DNA from: Caenorhabditis remanei
Lineage: Eukaryota > Nematoda > Chromadorea > Rhabditida > Rhabditidae
DNA length: 64,000 nucleotides
Direction: 5' to 3'
NCBI RefSeq assembly: GCF_010183535.1
Contig: NC_071329.1
Location: 18,738,879-18,802,878, forward strand
The notes beneath the pieces were generated by a model that was given only the letters and a program-made list of their open reading frames with translations, made no database searches and had not been told where the DNA came from. Positions 10,986 through 22,500 of this stretch are shown one piece after another; the stretch's first letter is position 1, and every line of letters begins with the position of its first letter. The translations under genes and the position numbers were made by a program.

Positions 10986-11444
10986 TTCTGTGTAATTAGG
11001 CACACCACTCCGTCTTCTCCCCGCCAGTTTTTACATCACCTTCACATTATTTCCTTTTTTTTTCTCAAATTTTCTCTCCTTCTGACTGGAAATCACCTCC
11101 CATCACATCACTCTTCACTAGCAAGAATTGCAAAAAAACTGAACACCACAACTAGGAAAAAGGCGGAGGTAGAATAACAAGGTAGACCACCCAATTCACT
11201 TCCCCGTCTCTTTCTTTTTTCTCTTTTTGACGATGACGACGGCTGAATGAATTTTTTGAAAAAAAGAAATGACATGTAGTTTTTGGGTTACTGGTAAGGT
11301 TTTGTTCAGTTTCTTTTTGGAATTTTATATGACTGGAAAGCTGAAATAATGACAATTCTGAATCAAGTTTCTGATTTTGTGTATGTCTACTATGAACTGA
11401 AATACAATGGTTTTTTAATGTTGTTATGATGTTTGGCTGGCGTA
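10986..11444. other. Spacer, nothing recognised
   Basis: Pyrimidine-rich, with small ORFs on the minus strand that lack codon bias or known motifs. Confidence 0.4.
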
Positions 11445-11885
11445 CACTACCGTACAAAAAGGTATCAACTTTGGCTGTTTCAGTGGAAAATGACTAACTT
11501 TGAGAGTGTGCCATAGTAATTCTGATTGTCCTATCAAGTAAATTTTTAATGAATCATATAGATCAAAAGTAGAGCTCCATTTTTGTGGTTGACAACTTTT
11601 TTGTACGGACACTCTCTAGAGAGTTATGGTCATTTTAAGACGACAGCTCAAAAATCGCACTGAAATTGGTCGGTTTGAAGGAGAAATTACTTTGACGATA
11701 CGTAACTCTCTAGGGAGTGTCTTTACAAAAAAGTTGTCAACTACAAAAATGAAGATCTACCTTTGTTCTGTATAGTTCATTAAAAATCTACTTGATGGGA
11801 CAATCAGTATTGCCATGACACACTCTCAAAGTTGGTCATTTTCCACTGAAAACAGCCAAAGTTGATACCTTTTTGTCCGGTACTG
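11445..11885. mobile_element. Family B palindromic MITE with TA duplication
   Basis: TA|CACTACCGTACAAAAAGGT at the left and CTTTTTGTCCGGTACTG|TA at the right. Arms and loop match the copy at 9829. The right end keeps the consensus CCGGTACTG. Confidence 0.9.
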
Positions 11886-12338
11886 TACCTTAGACGCGTG
11901 TTCCTGTTTTCTATGTTAGTCAGTAGGTAAGAAAAGAAGCCATTGCTGGTTATAAGTACCCAAAATATGGAATTTTTTGAAAAATAAGCACAGCTTTCCC
12001 CTTTTTCACTATAAAACAGAAAGTTTTAAATTTTTTCCATAACCAACGAATTAGTTTGCTTGTTAGTTCAGCTGTCCTCCTTCTATGTTTACTTTTATTT
12101 CAAAAAACAATTTCAGTCATCAATAATTGGTCTAAAAGCGACTATTGAGACTATTTATTTCTGAAAAACTTTTGATTTTTAAAAAGGATATAAAAACACT
12201 GACGACTTCATTTGAAGACCTCTCGAAATGAAAAATATATACGAAAAATAAAGAATGGCTTCACCTTTTCTTCTTCTATAGGTGACTAATCAGGAAAAAG
12301 AAAACGCGTCAAAAGAGCGCCAGCCATAGAAATAATTC
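11886..12338. other. Spacer, nothing recognised
   Basis: AT-rich. One CGCGTCAAAAGAGCGCCAG motif lies at 12305. No coding signal. Confidence 0.4.
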
Positions 12339-13192
12339 ACAAGGGAACCTTTTAAGTGGTACCTAATGCCATCAAAAACGACCTATACAGGGTGAAAGAG
12401 GATGTTTGAAAACCTATAAATCAACTTTCAAAAGTTGCTTACGTGACCTGTAAGTGTCTGAAATTGCCATCTGAAAATTGACCATTTTTACCATTGATTC
12501 GCTGCATTTCGCCTTCTCGCCTCCTCCAAATCCTATCACGTTTGTAATAAACTGCGGCGGCACTTTAAAAACGTGTTCGAGTGGCGCAGGTGGTTAGCGT
12601 CCAGGTGGGGAAAATTTTGGGCTGGTTTAACCCCTTTGCCATTTTTTTTTCTTTTTTTTTGTTTGATTTCTTTTTTTCCAGTTTTTTCCTTTGTTTTTTG
12701 AAAGCTATCATATAATTCTTTTTTGTACCACTATCAACGTGATTCCCTTCTGAATCCCTTTCAATTGATGATTATAAGAGAGATCTGCCGGTTGACAGAT
12801 GGAGGTGCCGCCAAACTTTTATGATAGCTTCCAAAAAACCAATGAAAAAACTGGAAAAAAAGAAATCAAACAAAAAAAAAGAAAAAAAATGGCAAAGGGG
12901 TTGAACCAGCCCAAAATTTTCCCCACCTGGACGCTAACCACCTGCGCCACTCGAACACGTTTTTAAAGTGCCGCCGCAGTTTATTACAAACGTGATAGGA
13001 TTTGGAGGAGGCGAGAAGGCGAAATGCAGCGAATCAATGGTAAAAATGGTCAATTTTCAGATGGCAATTTCAGACACTTACAGGTCACGTAAGCAACTTT
13101 TGAAAGTTGATTTATAGGTTTTCAAACATCCTCTTTCACCCTGTATAGGTCGTTTTTGATGGCGTTAGGTACCACTTAAAAGGTTCCCTTGT
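12339..13192. mobile_element. ~854-bp near-perfect palindrome with tRNA-like segments in both arms
   Basis: The left arm (12339-12712) and right arm (about 12819-13192) are reverse complements with only a few mismatches, separated by about 106 bp of unique sequence. Each arm carries GAGTGGCGCAGGTGGTTAGC, which fits a tRNA D-arm / RNA polymerase III box A. Also present are a T/A-rich tract and CAAATCCTATCACGTTTG. No ORF spans it. A non-autonomous element that has captured or grown from a tRNA-like sequence is the simplest reading. The near identity of the arms implies youth or ongoing arm-to-arm gene conversion. Confidence 0.85.
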
Positions 13193-13349
13193 CAGTAAAT
13201 ATAAAAATAGCCTAGGAAAGCTGAAGACGTGAAGATTCTGAATTGAGTTTCAATTTTTTTTGAAATTTTTTTTAAACGCGTCAAAGGTGCACTAGATTAA
13301 GGAGAATCCCTGGGCTCCTAAGAAAACGCGCCACAGGCGCGCCAGACTT

Positions 13350-13820
13350 CATTATCTATGGGGATTTGCGATTTTAAACGATTTTGAACGATTTTCTTAT
13401 ATAGAAACATCATTTTTTGTAAAAAAAAAACCAATTTTTTGAAACAAAAAAGTGAGAATTTCATCATATCCGGGCGGAGCCCATGTACACAGACTAAAAA
13501 GTGCACAAACCCACTCCCATTCTTCATTCTTTTCATTCGTATATACATGGCGTCTCCTTCCTTCTCTCTGCGTCTCTACATTCCCTACACTCTCTCTCTC
13601 GTTTCTTTTTTCCCCCGGTGAGCCCCCCGAGAGTTTCCATAGCGACTTGGAGAGGCTCCGCCCCCCTTCTTTTTCTTATTTTTTCTATATACACAAACAT
13701 GTCGACTACCTCTCCTTGGGAATTTTCTCACGAAAAAAGTTTTTTTTTCTCAGGAAAAATGCGTCCAAGGCGCGCCAGACTTTTTTTGTCTATTTTTATA
13801 ATTATAAATATTATTATAGA
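13350..13820 (+). promoter_or_regulatory. Probable promoter region of the OST-alpha gene
   Basis: The 470 bp before the ATG contain a CT-rich tract (TCTCTCTGCGTCTCTACATT, CACTCTCTCTCTCGTTTC), then CCCCCGGTGAGCCCCCCGAG and AGGCTCCGCCCCCC, an Sp1-like GC box. One GCGTCCAAGGCGCGCCAGAC motif lies at 13760, about 60 bp upstream of the start. No TATA box is evident. ORFs in this stretch are low-complexity. Confidence 0.4.
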
Positions 13821-16800
13821 ATGGAGATAGTGAAAACGATCATTCCGCACAACAACTCGTTCGTCGAGCCGCCCATTCCATCGGCGACGGATTGGTTGGC
13901 AAGTGAGTTTCTTTATTTTTATTTTTTGATCTACAAATAATTTGATTCCAGACATGTCTGTAATGCATGTGTCATGCCTGACAATCGCATGCGTCTTCGT
14001 CGCCATCACATTCGTCCTCTCGTTCTTCCATCTGTTCTTTGTGTTGAAATATGTGTCGAATGAGAGGATACGGAATGATATGTACGCGCTGATTTTTATG
14101 TTTCCGGTGAGTTGGGTTACTGTAGCGTTTAAGAATTTGAGATCGGTTGAGATCGGCTAAAATTGGCTAACTGAGTTTGAGATCCCGTCACGGCTCTCTG
14201 GGTTACTGTAAAAATTTTATAGTGACATGGTTGTGTAGATCACGTCTAGGGCTACATTTTTGTAGTTGACAACTTTTTGATAGCTCCGCCCACTTTTGAG
14301 ATATGCGGTTTTAAAGATAGGTCGCTAGGAAAGAGCGCGCGCGCCGCCGACACCCCAGCTCCTTCAAGAGGTTACTATCTCAAAAGTGGGCGGAGTTATC
14401 AAAAAAAGTGAATTATTAAAATGATTTACTAGATTTAATCTACAAGCGGGATCGCCGAGAATTATGTGATAAGTACTCAAAAAAAATTGAAAATTCCTGA
14501 AAATGTTTTCTCCGAAACTATGTATTCTGGAAATGCTACATATTGTATTTTTTTTTGACTTTTGGACACATAAAGTTTAGCACAAATCACGGTTTCACTA
14601 AAAAAACCAAATTTTGTGTCTCCAAAGTTCAAAAAGCATGACGAAACCCTAGCGATTTCTCTTTTTTATTAAAATTAACTCACTTTGAGAACCCACAGTG
14701 GCAGCTGCAGTTATTCTACTATTTGGAATTTAAACGTATTTTGTAGATCTAATTTAGTAGATCATTTTTGTAGTTGACAACTTTTTGATAGCTCCGCCCA
14801 CTTTTGAGATATGCGTCTTTAAAAATGGCTCCGCGACAATTCGCAACTGCGACATTTCGCAACTGCGACATTCCGCAACTCACGTAGGTTTCGCAACCGC
14901 GACACTTCGCAACAGCGACATTTCGCAACTAGTCATTTCGCAACTGCGACGTTTCGCAACTACGACATTTCGCAACTACGACGTTTCGCAACCACTGGGC
15001 ATTTGCATATTTGGGTCAGCTGAAAATGTAGAGTGTACCAAAGTGCTTGGGAACATATTTGAAAATAATTAAATAGAAGAAAAAGTTATCTGACCCACTT
15101 TTAGACAAAACTAGGTTAAACTATTGCTAGTTTAATAGTTGCGAAACGTCGTGGTTGCGAAATGTCCTAGTTGCGAAACGTCGCAGTTGCGAAATGACTA
15201 GTTGCGAAATGTCGCTGTGGCGAAGTGTCGCAGTTGCGAAACCTACGTTAGTTGCGGAATGTCGCAGTTGCGAAATGTCGCAGTTGTGAATTGTCGCGGA
15301 GCCTTAAAAATCGGGACACTGTAGAGACAACAGTGACATCGCTACAGTAGTCGACCTTTAAAGGCGCATATCTCAAAAGTGATAGGAGCTATGAAAAAGT
15401 TGTCAATTACAAAAATGAAGAGCTAGATTTGATCTACAAAATAAGTGTAAATTCGAAGAAATTAATCAAAAACGGTAGCCATGACGGAATCTCAAAGTCA
15501 GTTAGCCGATCTCAACCGATCTTAACCGATTTTAATCGTTTTTTCCAAGTTTTTCAGCTTTTTTCAAATCAAAATCTTATTCAAAATGTTCTATAATTCT
15601 TTCAGATAACGTCATTTGCAAGTCTCGTCGGAATGTTTATCCCTCGTGCAGCCATTTTTCTATACGCGGTTTCTTTGGTGTAAGTTGTTTTGGACGTTTT
15701 GAAACCGTACAGTTTAGAACCGAGACGTTTTGAAACCAGGAAGTTTTGCAGTTTTGAAGTGTCTCTTTGGTTTCAAAACGTCCTTTGACGACTCTTTTTC
15801 GAGCCAAAACATGTTTTTGGCTCATTTTAGCTCATTTTCAGCCGAATTTGCCTGTATTTCCAGATATTTCATGTTTACCCTGTTCATAATGGTGACCCTT
15901 CTGTTCAACATCTTCGGTGGCCGTCAGGAAATGTCCGCCTATCTCCTCCAACGTAACATTCGTGTCAACTTCACCGTTCCCCCTCTGTGTTTCTGCAAAT
16001 TCCTGCCCACCGTCGAGAGTACGGATCAGAATTTGAGACGGATCGAGTGGCTCGTATTCCAGACACCCATTATTCGAACACTTCTCGAGTTGATCTCGGT
16101 GGTCGTGTCGATGGAGCAAGAGGGCAGGAGGGAGCACATGTAAGAGTAGCATTTATAGCATTTTAAGCTGAAAACCGCAAAATAAAAAAGCGCGCAAAAT
16201 CATCGCAACTATTTCTTAAAGAAAATTGAAAATTCCACCAATTTTGTAAATTTTCCACTGAATACCAACCAGATTGCACTGAAATTGACAAAGTTACAGA
16301 TTTTCGAAACTTTTCGAAAATCTGTCTTTGACAAAAAGTACTGTAACTTGGTCGGTTTTGATGTCATCACGATGAAATAATATTTTTGAAATCAGCAGAA
16401 ACAAACGGTTTGAATCAGTATAATCATGTCTAGATTCTGCGGAAATTTGAAAATTTCGGTAAATTTCATGGTTATGCACCTTTGAACAAATGAGATTAGG
16501 TCCTTTCATTGGTCAATTAGGCAATTTGTGTTTTTTTGAGTAAATTCAAGTTATTCTGCACATTTTCCACTGAAAACCAACCGGATACCTCTTAAAATGA
16601 CAAAGTTACAGATTTTCAAAAATTTTCGAAAACCTTGTTTTTACAAAAGGTACTGTAACTTGGTAGGTTTTGGTGTAATCGCGATGAAATTAATATTTTC
16701 GGAATTAGCAGAATTAGGCGGTTCGAATGAGTATACTCATGATTAGATTCTGCCTAAATAGAAAAATGACCAAATTTAAAGGCGCATAGCCAAGAAAATT

Positions 16801-18729
16801 CCAAAAATTGAAAAAATAGTCAGAACTATGTCATGATTATACTCATTCGAACCGTCTGAAAACGCTGATTTCAAAAATATTAATTTCATTTTAATTGCGC
16901 TAAAACTGACCAAGTTACAGTACCATTTGTGATTGTCGGATTTTCGAAATATTTCGAAAATCTGTAACTTTGTCAGTTTTTGAGGTATCTGGATGGTTTT
17001 TGTTGAAAAATGCGCGGAATGAATTGAATTATTTGGTAAAAATGCTTAAAATTTCCAGCTGGTTCGTGTTCTCACAACTCCTCGCTCTCCTCTCGATGTG
17101 TATCGCCTTCTACGGTTGCTATGTGATGGTCCCACTGGGCCGTGAGAAACACGCTCCGTATCGATTCGATTTCCTATTCCGAACGTGTGACATTGCTCAG
17201 TGCATCTACACAATTCAGAAGTTTGTGTTCGAATTCGCGGCCGCCGTCGGACTCATCACCTCCGACCGATTCTTGCCGGCGGCGGCGAAGGCGTTGTGTG
17301 AGTTTTGGAGAGGCAATTCTAAAAATATATGCATTTTTTTTCGTTGGTCGCGTAGAAAATCAGGTTAAGGGGAATTGAGTTAATTAAGGAAAAACACCTG
17401 GAGATAAAGAAATTTGATTGGTTTCTTGGAATGGCGAAAAGATTAAAAAAGATTTAAGAAATTGGTTTGAAAATAGTGAAAGGGGTTTAGAGACGTTTTG
17501 AAACTGGGGACGTTTTGAAACTAAGGCAAGTAGAAACTAATTAAGAACTTCATTATGCAAAAAATTTTTGACATGCTATAAGCTAGACGTTTTTTTTGTG
17601 TCAGCAACCAGTAAATTTCAAAATTAGGACGTTTTAGAACCGGGACGTTTAGAAACCGGTTTCAACTATCTCGCTCTCGATCTTTCCGAATTGACCACTC
17701 TGCGACTCATCTGAATTGTAAATTAGCGCCTAAAATAGCAGATTTTCACAGCGAGACAAAAAAAGACTACAAACCCATTGCACCTATTTTTTCTAGAAAA
17801 TTCCATCGATTTCCTATATTTTCCACCAAAAACCAACCAGATACCTCTGAAATTGACAAAGTTACAGATTTTCGAAACTTTTCGAAAATCCAGAAAATCA
17901 CTAATGGTACTGTAACTCGGTCAGTTTTCATCACATCAAAATTAAACTTATATTTTTGAAATCAGCGCTTTCAGACGGTTCGAATGACTATAATCATGAC
18001 TACTTTCTGCCTAAATGGAAAAATGACGTGATTTAAAGGCGCATAACCATGAAATTTACCAAAATTTTTAAAATAGGCAGAATCTGGGCATGTTTATACT
18101 CATTCAAACCGGCTGAAAGCGCTGATTCTAAAAATATCAATATCATCGCGATGACAAAAAACCTGATCGAGTTACAGTACCATTAGTGGTTTTCAGATTT
18201 TCGAAAAGTTTCGAAAATGTGTAAATTTTTTAGTTTTCAAGGTTTCGAGCTGGTTTTTAGTGGAAAATGTCTAGAAAATCTGGAAAATCAATAGAATTAT
18301 GTTCAAAAATTGTAATTTCCGCAATTTTCAGGGTGGGCGTCGTTCATGTGCACATGGGAGATGATGCTGCTCTCCGCTCTATGCTCCTACTGTCTCCGTC
18401 CGGCCAAATGCAAATTCTTTGATCTCTATCCGGGAAACGACGTCGACGTCTCCTCTCCATCACCCCAACATCGTGACAACTCCCGTGTCCCCTCATTCCG
18501 AGGCCACCATCGTCACCATTCGGATTACGAGCCGCGCATTGCCGGTGTCATGTTGGAGCCACCGACGTCTTCGGGGAGGCGGAGCCCCCGGAGTATCACA
18601 CCGACGGATATCATCAACACGAATAACAATGATAGTGATAAGACTACCGGGGAGTCGAGGACAACGTCGACGACTACAGTGGTCGCACACTTTGATGCGG
18701 ATAATTTTGATTCGCTCTCTCAGATTTAG
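13821..18729 (+). CDS. osta: OST-alpha / SLC51A-type organic solute transporter subunit, 407 aa, 6 exons
   Basis: Exons: 13821-13902, 13952-14106, 15606-15679, 15864-16139, 17059-17297 and 18332-18729; phases sum to 408 codons with TAG. The protein begins MEIVKTIIPHNNSFVEPPIP with an extracellular-type NNS site, then about seven hydrophobic helices. Helix 1 lies in CLTIACVFVAITFVLSFFHL, and two follow in exons 3-4. The juxtamembrane motif NIRVNFTVPPLCFCKFLP is the Cys/Pro-rich loop characteristic of the Solute_trans_a (OSTalpha/TMEM184) family. Later helices begin WFVFSQLLALLSMC and CIYTIQKFVFEFAAAV. The last exon adds a ~110-residue Ser/Thr/Arg/His-rich tail, making the protein longer than vertebrate OST-alpha (about 340 aa). 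Vertebrate OST-alpha works with OST-beta to move bile acids and steroids across basolateral membranes; no beta subunit is seen here. Introns 2, 4 and 5 are swollen by palindromic repeats. The osta symbol is a family assignment; the exact paralogue is unknown. Confidence 0.93.
14253..14430. repeat. Palindrome family A in osta intron 2
   Basis: Arms as elsewhere. The loop GCGCGCGCGCCGCCGACACC is shared with the 49300 copy. The left flank has GAGATCGGCTAAAATTGGCT and GAGATCCCGTCACGGCTCTC. Confidence 0.85.
14762..15420. repeat. Family A palindrome whose loop is a second palindrome built of TTTCGCAACTGCGAC units
   Basis: Outer arms are family A (14765-14822 and 15355-15420). Inside, 14828-14998 is an array of about 11 CGCAACTGCGACATT-type units (about 15-bp period). 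15137-15303 is its reverse complement, around a ~140-bp unique centre. The flank continues to 15540 with AGTCAGTTAGCCGATCTCAA. Confidence 0.88.
15680..15790. repeat. GACGTTTTGAAACC motif cluster
   Basis: Three or four copies of GACGTTTTGAAACC or its complement lie within osta intron 3. Further copies lie near 17494-17662, 19651, 20283, 20335 and 21905. Always in non-coding DNA. Confidence 0.55.
16227..16505. repeat. Family C palindrome, partial
   Basis: Contains CAAAGTTACAGATTTTCGAA, AAGTACTGTAACTTGGTCGG and GGTTTGAATCAGTATAATCA, i.e. one arm of the family seen complete at 16555. Confidence 0.8.
16555..17015. repeat. Family C palindrome in osta intron 4
   Basis: The arm order is ACCAACCGGATACCTC, then GACAAAGTTACAGATTTTC, TACTGTAACTTGG, GAATGAGTATACTCATGA, followed by the reverse complement. 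It ends inside the intron about 45 bp before exon 5. Confidence 0.88.
17490..17665. repeat. GACGTTTTGAAAC motif cluster in osta intron 5
   Basis: GACGTTTTGAAACTGGGGAC at 17494 and GGACGTTTAGAAACCGG near 17645, with a diverged copy between. The rest of 17298-17800 is unremarkable. Confidence 0.5.
17805..18290. repeat. Family C palindrome in osta intron 5
   Basis: Same arm order as the 16555 copy. The centre contains TTTAAAGGCGCATAACCATG, a piece also found in family A arms. Confidence 0.88.
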
Positions 18730-18748
18730 GATTATTTCGGGGTTTAGG

Positions 18749-18850
18749 GGGGCCTGAGCCTGAGCCTAAGTCTGAAGCCTAAGCCTAACTTGTAAGCCTT
18801 AAGCCTAAGCCTAAAACAAGCTCAGTTTCTTAGGCATAGGAGGCCCCGAA
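18749..18850. repeat. Interstitial telomere-like (GCCTAA)n tract just after the osta stop codon
   Basis: About nine perfect or one-off copies of GCCTAA (GCCTGAGCCTGAGCCTAAG, AAGCCTAAGCCTAA, TTAAGCCTAAGCCTAAAA) lie between 18751 and 18814, starting about 20 bp after TAG. GCCTAA is the complement of the nematode telomere unit TTAGGC. A closing CTTAGGCATAGGAGGCCCC at 18830-18848 can pair with GGGGGGCCTGAGCC at the start, so an RNA hairpin in the 3'UTR is possible. Confidence 0.75.
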
Positions 18851-18879
18851 TTCCTCAAAATTAGAGTTTTTTTTCTGTT

Positions 18880-19360
18880 TTTTCTAGAAAATTGCAACAA
18901 TTTCCTACATTTTCCACTAAAAACCAACCAGATACCTGTCGAAATGACAAAGTTACAGATTTTCGAAACTTTTCGAAAATTCGAAAATCACTTATGGTAC
19001 TGTAACTTGACCAGTTTTGGTGGTATCAAAATTAAATTAATATTTTTGGAATCAACGTTTTCAGACGGTTCGAATGAGTATAATTATGACTATTTTTCCA
19101 ATTTTTGGAATTTTCTGGGCCGTGCGCCTTTAAATTTGGTCATTTTTCGTAATGGATAGAAAGTAGTCATGATTATACTCATTCGAACCGCATGGTTCTG
19201 CTGATTTCAAAAATATCAACTTCATCGCGATGGCATCAAAACCGACCAAGTTACAGTACCTTTTGTAAAAACCAGATTTTCGAAAAGTTTCGAAAATCTG
19301 TAACTTTGTCATTTTCAGAGGTATCTGGTTGGTTTTTGGTGGAAAATGTAGGGAATCAAT
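18880..19360. repeat. Family C palindrome between the convergent genes
   Basis: A complete copy occupying most of the osta / bestrophin 1 convergent gap. Ends are ACTAAAAACCAACCAGATAC and GTATCTGGTTGGTTTTTGGT. Confidence 0.9.
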
Positions 19361-19560
19361 TCTAGTTTTCTTTTCTGTTCTCAATAGAGCGCACTTACCA
19401 TAACACGTTTTTACAAATGTCTTTTAGTCACTTCACATTCATTCTTCTTAAACATTCATATCAATGTACTCTCGTTCTCCTCATCCCAGTGATACAAAAT
19501 TTTTTAAAAGTATTTTTATCGATTTTTTCTGTGTGCCAAATGATTTTCTTGTGATAAATA

Positions 19561-19566
19561 TTTATT
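19561..19566 (-). terminator. AATAAA polyadenylation signal for bestrophin 1
   Basis: AATAAA on the minus strand, 17 bp after the TAA stop at 19583-19585. It implies a very short 3'UTR. Confidence 0.7.
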
Positions 19567-19582
19567 GATTGAAAAATGTTAA

Positions 19583-22500
19583 TTATGTGGAACCAGAACC
19601 ACCTCCGCCTGGATTACGACTGCCGAATGAGCCTGAAAATGTAGAGAGAGAGACGTTTCAGAACTGGGATTGATACTGCAACTATTTTTCCTAGAAAGTT
19701 CCATCAATTTCCTATATTTCCCATCTGAAACCAACCAAATACCTCTTGAAATGACAAAATTATAGATTTTCGAAACTTTTCGAGAATCTGGTTTCTACAA
19801 AAGGTACTGTATCTTGGTCAGGTTTCATGTTATTAGGATGAAAACTAAATTTTTGAAATCAGCGCTTTCAGCCGGTTCAAATGAGTATAGTCATGACTAG
19901 GTTTTGACTATTTTTTCAATTTTTGGAATTTTCTTGGCTATGCGCCTTTAAATTGTGTCATTTTTCTATTTTGGTAGAATCTAGTCATGATTATACTCAT
20001 TCGAACCGTCTGAAAATGCTGATTTCAAAAATATTAATTTTATTAGAATATCAACAAAACCGACTAAGCTACAGCACCTTTTGTACAAAAACAGATTTTC
20101 GAAACTTTTCGAAAATCTGTAACTTTGTCATTTTCAGATGTATCTGGTTGGTTTTAAGTGGAAAATGTAGGAAATCGATGGATTTTTTTTGAGAAAAATA
20201 GACTGTCGTTGCCTGGAAACCCAAACTTTGTGAAATAAGGCCACCGGGATTCTCCCAGTCTTTCCAATCCCAGACCCTTGACGACGTTTTGAAACCAAAC
20301 AGGTTTTATTTTTGGTTTCGATTTGTCTTGGTTATGAAACGTTCTAAAATACCAAAAACCAATGTTTTAGAACTTTGATTTGTGCCTATTTTCTAGTTTC
20401 CAAGAATTCATACCCTCTAATCAAGTATTCAGATGAAAGTTTACTTTTTTTCTTTCTAAATGTTATATTTCTTTGAAATGCAGGTGTGAATATGTATAAA
20501 TGGTGACAAATTTAGTTGAATTTGATTGTGAGAAAGGGATTAAGAAAAATGTTGAAGACGGGGGATTTGAGACCTAATTCCACAACATTTGGGTTTCTAG
20601 GCCACGTCTGTAAGCCGGCAGTATATTTTTCTTAAAAATTCCATCAATTACCTACATTTTCCACCCAAAATCGACTAGATACCTTTAAAAATGACAAAGC
20701 TACAGATTTTCGATACTTTTCGAAAATTTGGTTTTCACAAAATGTACTGCAACTTGGCCAGTTTTAAAGCTATCCTAATAAAATTAGTATTTTTGAAATC
20801 AACAAAATTAAACGGTTTGAATGAGTATAATCATGACTAGGTTCTACCCAAATAGAAAAATGTCATAATTTAAAGGCGCATAGCTAGGAAAATCTCGAAA
20901 ATTATTGAAAATCGTCAGAACCATGTCATGATTATACTCATTCGAACCGTCTAATTTTGCTGATTTCAAAAATATAAGTTCAATTTTGATGGGATGAAAA
21001 CTGACCGAGTTACAGTACCATTAGTGATAGCCGGATTTTCGAAAAGTTTCGAAAATCTGTAAATCTGTCATTTTGAGAGGTATTTGGTTGGTTTTTAGTG
21101 GAAAATGTACAGAATAGGTTAATCTTGTTGAGAAAAACACATTCGGCTGACTGACCAGTACAGGTACTCAGTTTCACGCCAAAATTTTCGATATTGACGG
21201 ATTCTGGTCGTAATTATACTCATTCGAACCGTCTAATGTTGCATATTTCAAAAATATAAGTTTAATTTTGATGTGATGAAAACCGACCAAGTTACAGTAC
21301 CATTAGTAATAGCCGGATTTTCGAAAAGTTTCGAAAATCAATCAAATTCTCAATTTCAAGCCTATTTAGTTGGTTTCTAGCTCGAAAATTCCAGAATTTT
21401 CGGTATTTTTCACCATACTCACTAGCACTGAGATTCCTGGGTGTCTTCCGATGCGTCTTCTCATCTTCCTCCTCAATTACTGGCATCTCTTCAACGAACC
21501 ATTTCACATTTCCAGATGGGGACGTCTGAAATCTTTTTTCCTTTAAATTTGTCCTTTTCTTTTCAAAAAAAAACATTACAGCCTCTGATGTTCCTGAGAT
21601 GGAGGCTTCCGGTATCTCAATTTTGACGGCGGCCGCTTGTTGTTTGGCAATTCGAATTCTCTCTTGAACCAAAGCGGGCACATCGATTATGACGTCATCC
21701 ACGTTTTCCGGTTTTTCAATTTCACGAAGGTCGGTGGACGGGCGACGGTGGTTGAGGTCGAGAGCGGCGACGCCTGGAATATTGGGACGTTCTATCTCAT
21801 TCAAATTTTATGCTCCGCCCCCTAAACAGAATTTTTTTCCGTAAAAGGAACCTGTGAATACAGTTTGAGGGGTCAGGGGCTAAAAAGAACTTTTCAAAAC
21901 AATGACATTTTGTAACCAAGACGTTTAGAAACCAAAATTTCAAATTTTTCGGATCCTAGGCCATCGACAGATTAAACGGGTTTAAAAATCGTCTAAAAAC
22001 TTTAAAATCCAATTTTAACTTGTCCACGAAGAGTACACTAACGCTTCATGCTAAAATTTATCAAAATCTATATGCTCGGAAAGCTGAAGACGTGAGGATT
22101 CTGAATCTGGTTGCAGACTTCAAGTAGGTTAAAATCCAACCGAGTTATCACGACTTCAGATGAAGAAAAGAGTCGTAATGCGCTAATCCTCTAAAAACCT
22201 CGTTAAATACCAGATTTTCAAACTTGATATAGTATTTTAAACATGATTTGAAAGCTGAAATTTTGAGAATTCTTAAGCTAGAAGACTTTCTACACATTTT
22301 CAGAGCAACCAACTGAAACCACCATAGATCTGCGAGTTTTTGACTTATGCAAAATCTGAAAACAGATTCAAAATCCTTACGTCTTCAGATTTCGTGTCAT
22401 ATAAAATTTTAGGCATTTGGACAACCGGACATTTCCGACACACAGACAGACAGAAAGAACACACTAGAAATGAAGTCTGTTTAGTATCCGACGATTTTAT

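Noticed and set aside
13452..13940. 162-codon ORF overlapping the osta start
   Set aside because: It runs through the CT-rich promoter and reads osta exon 1 in a different frame, without domain support.
14820..15310. Regular repeats with spacers, considered as a CRISPR-like array
   Set aside because: Eukaryotic context, contiguous ~15-bp units without unique spacers, and an inverted second half.
18749..18850. True chromosome end or telomere
   Set aside because: Only about nine degenerate units with ordinary gene sequence on both sides, so interstitial.
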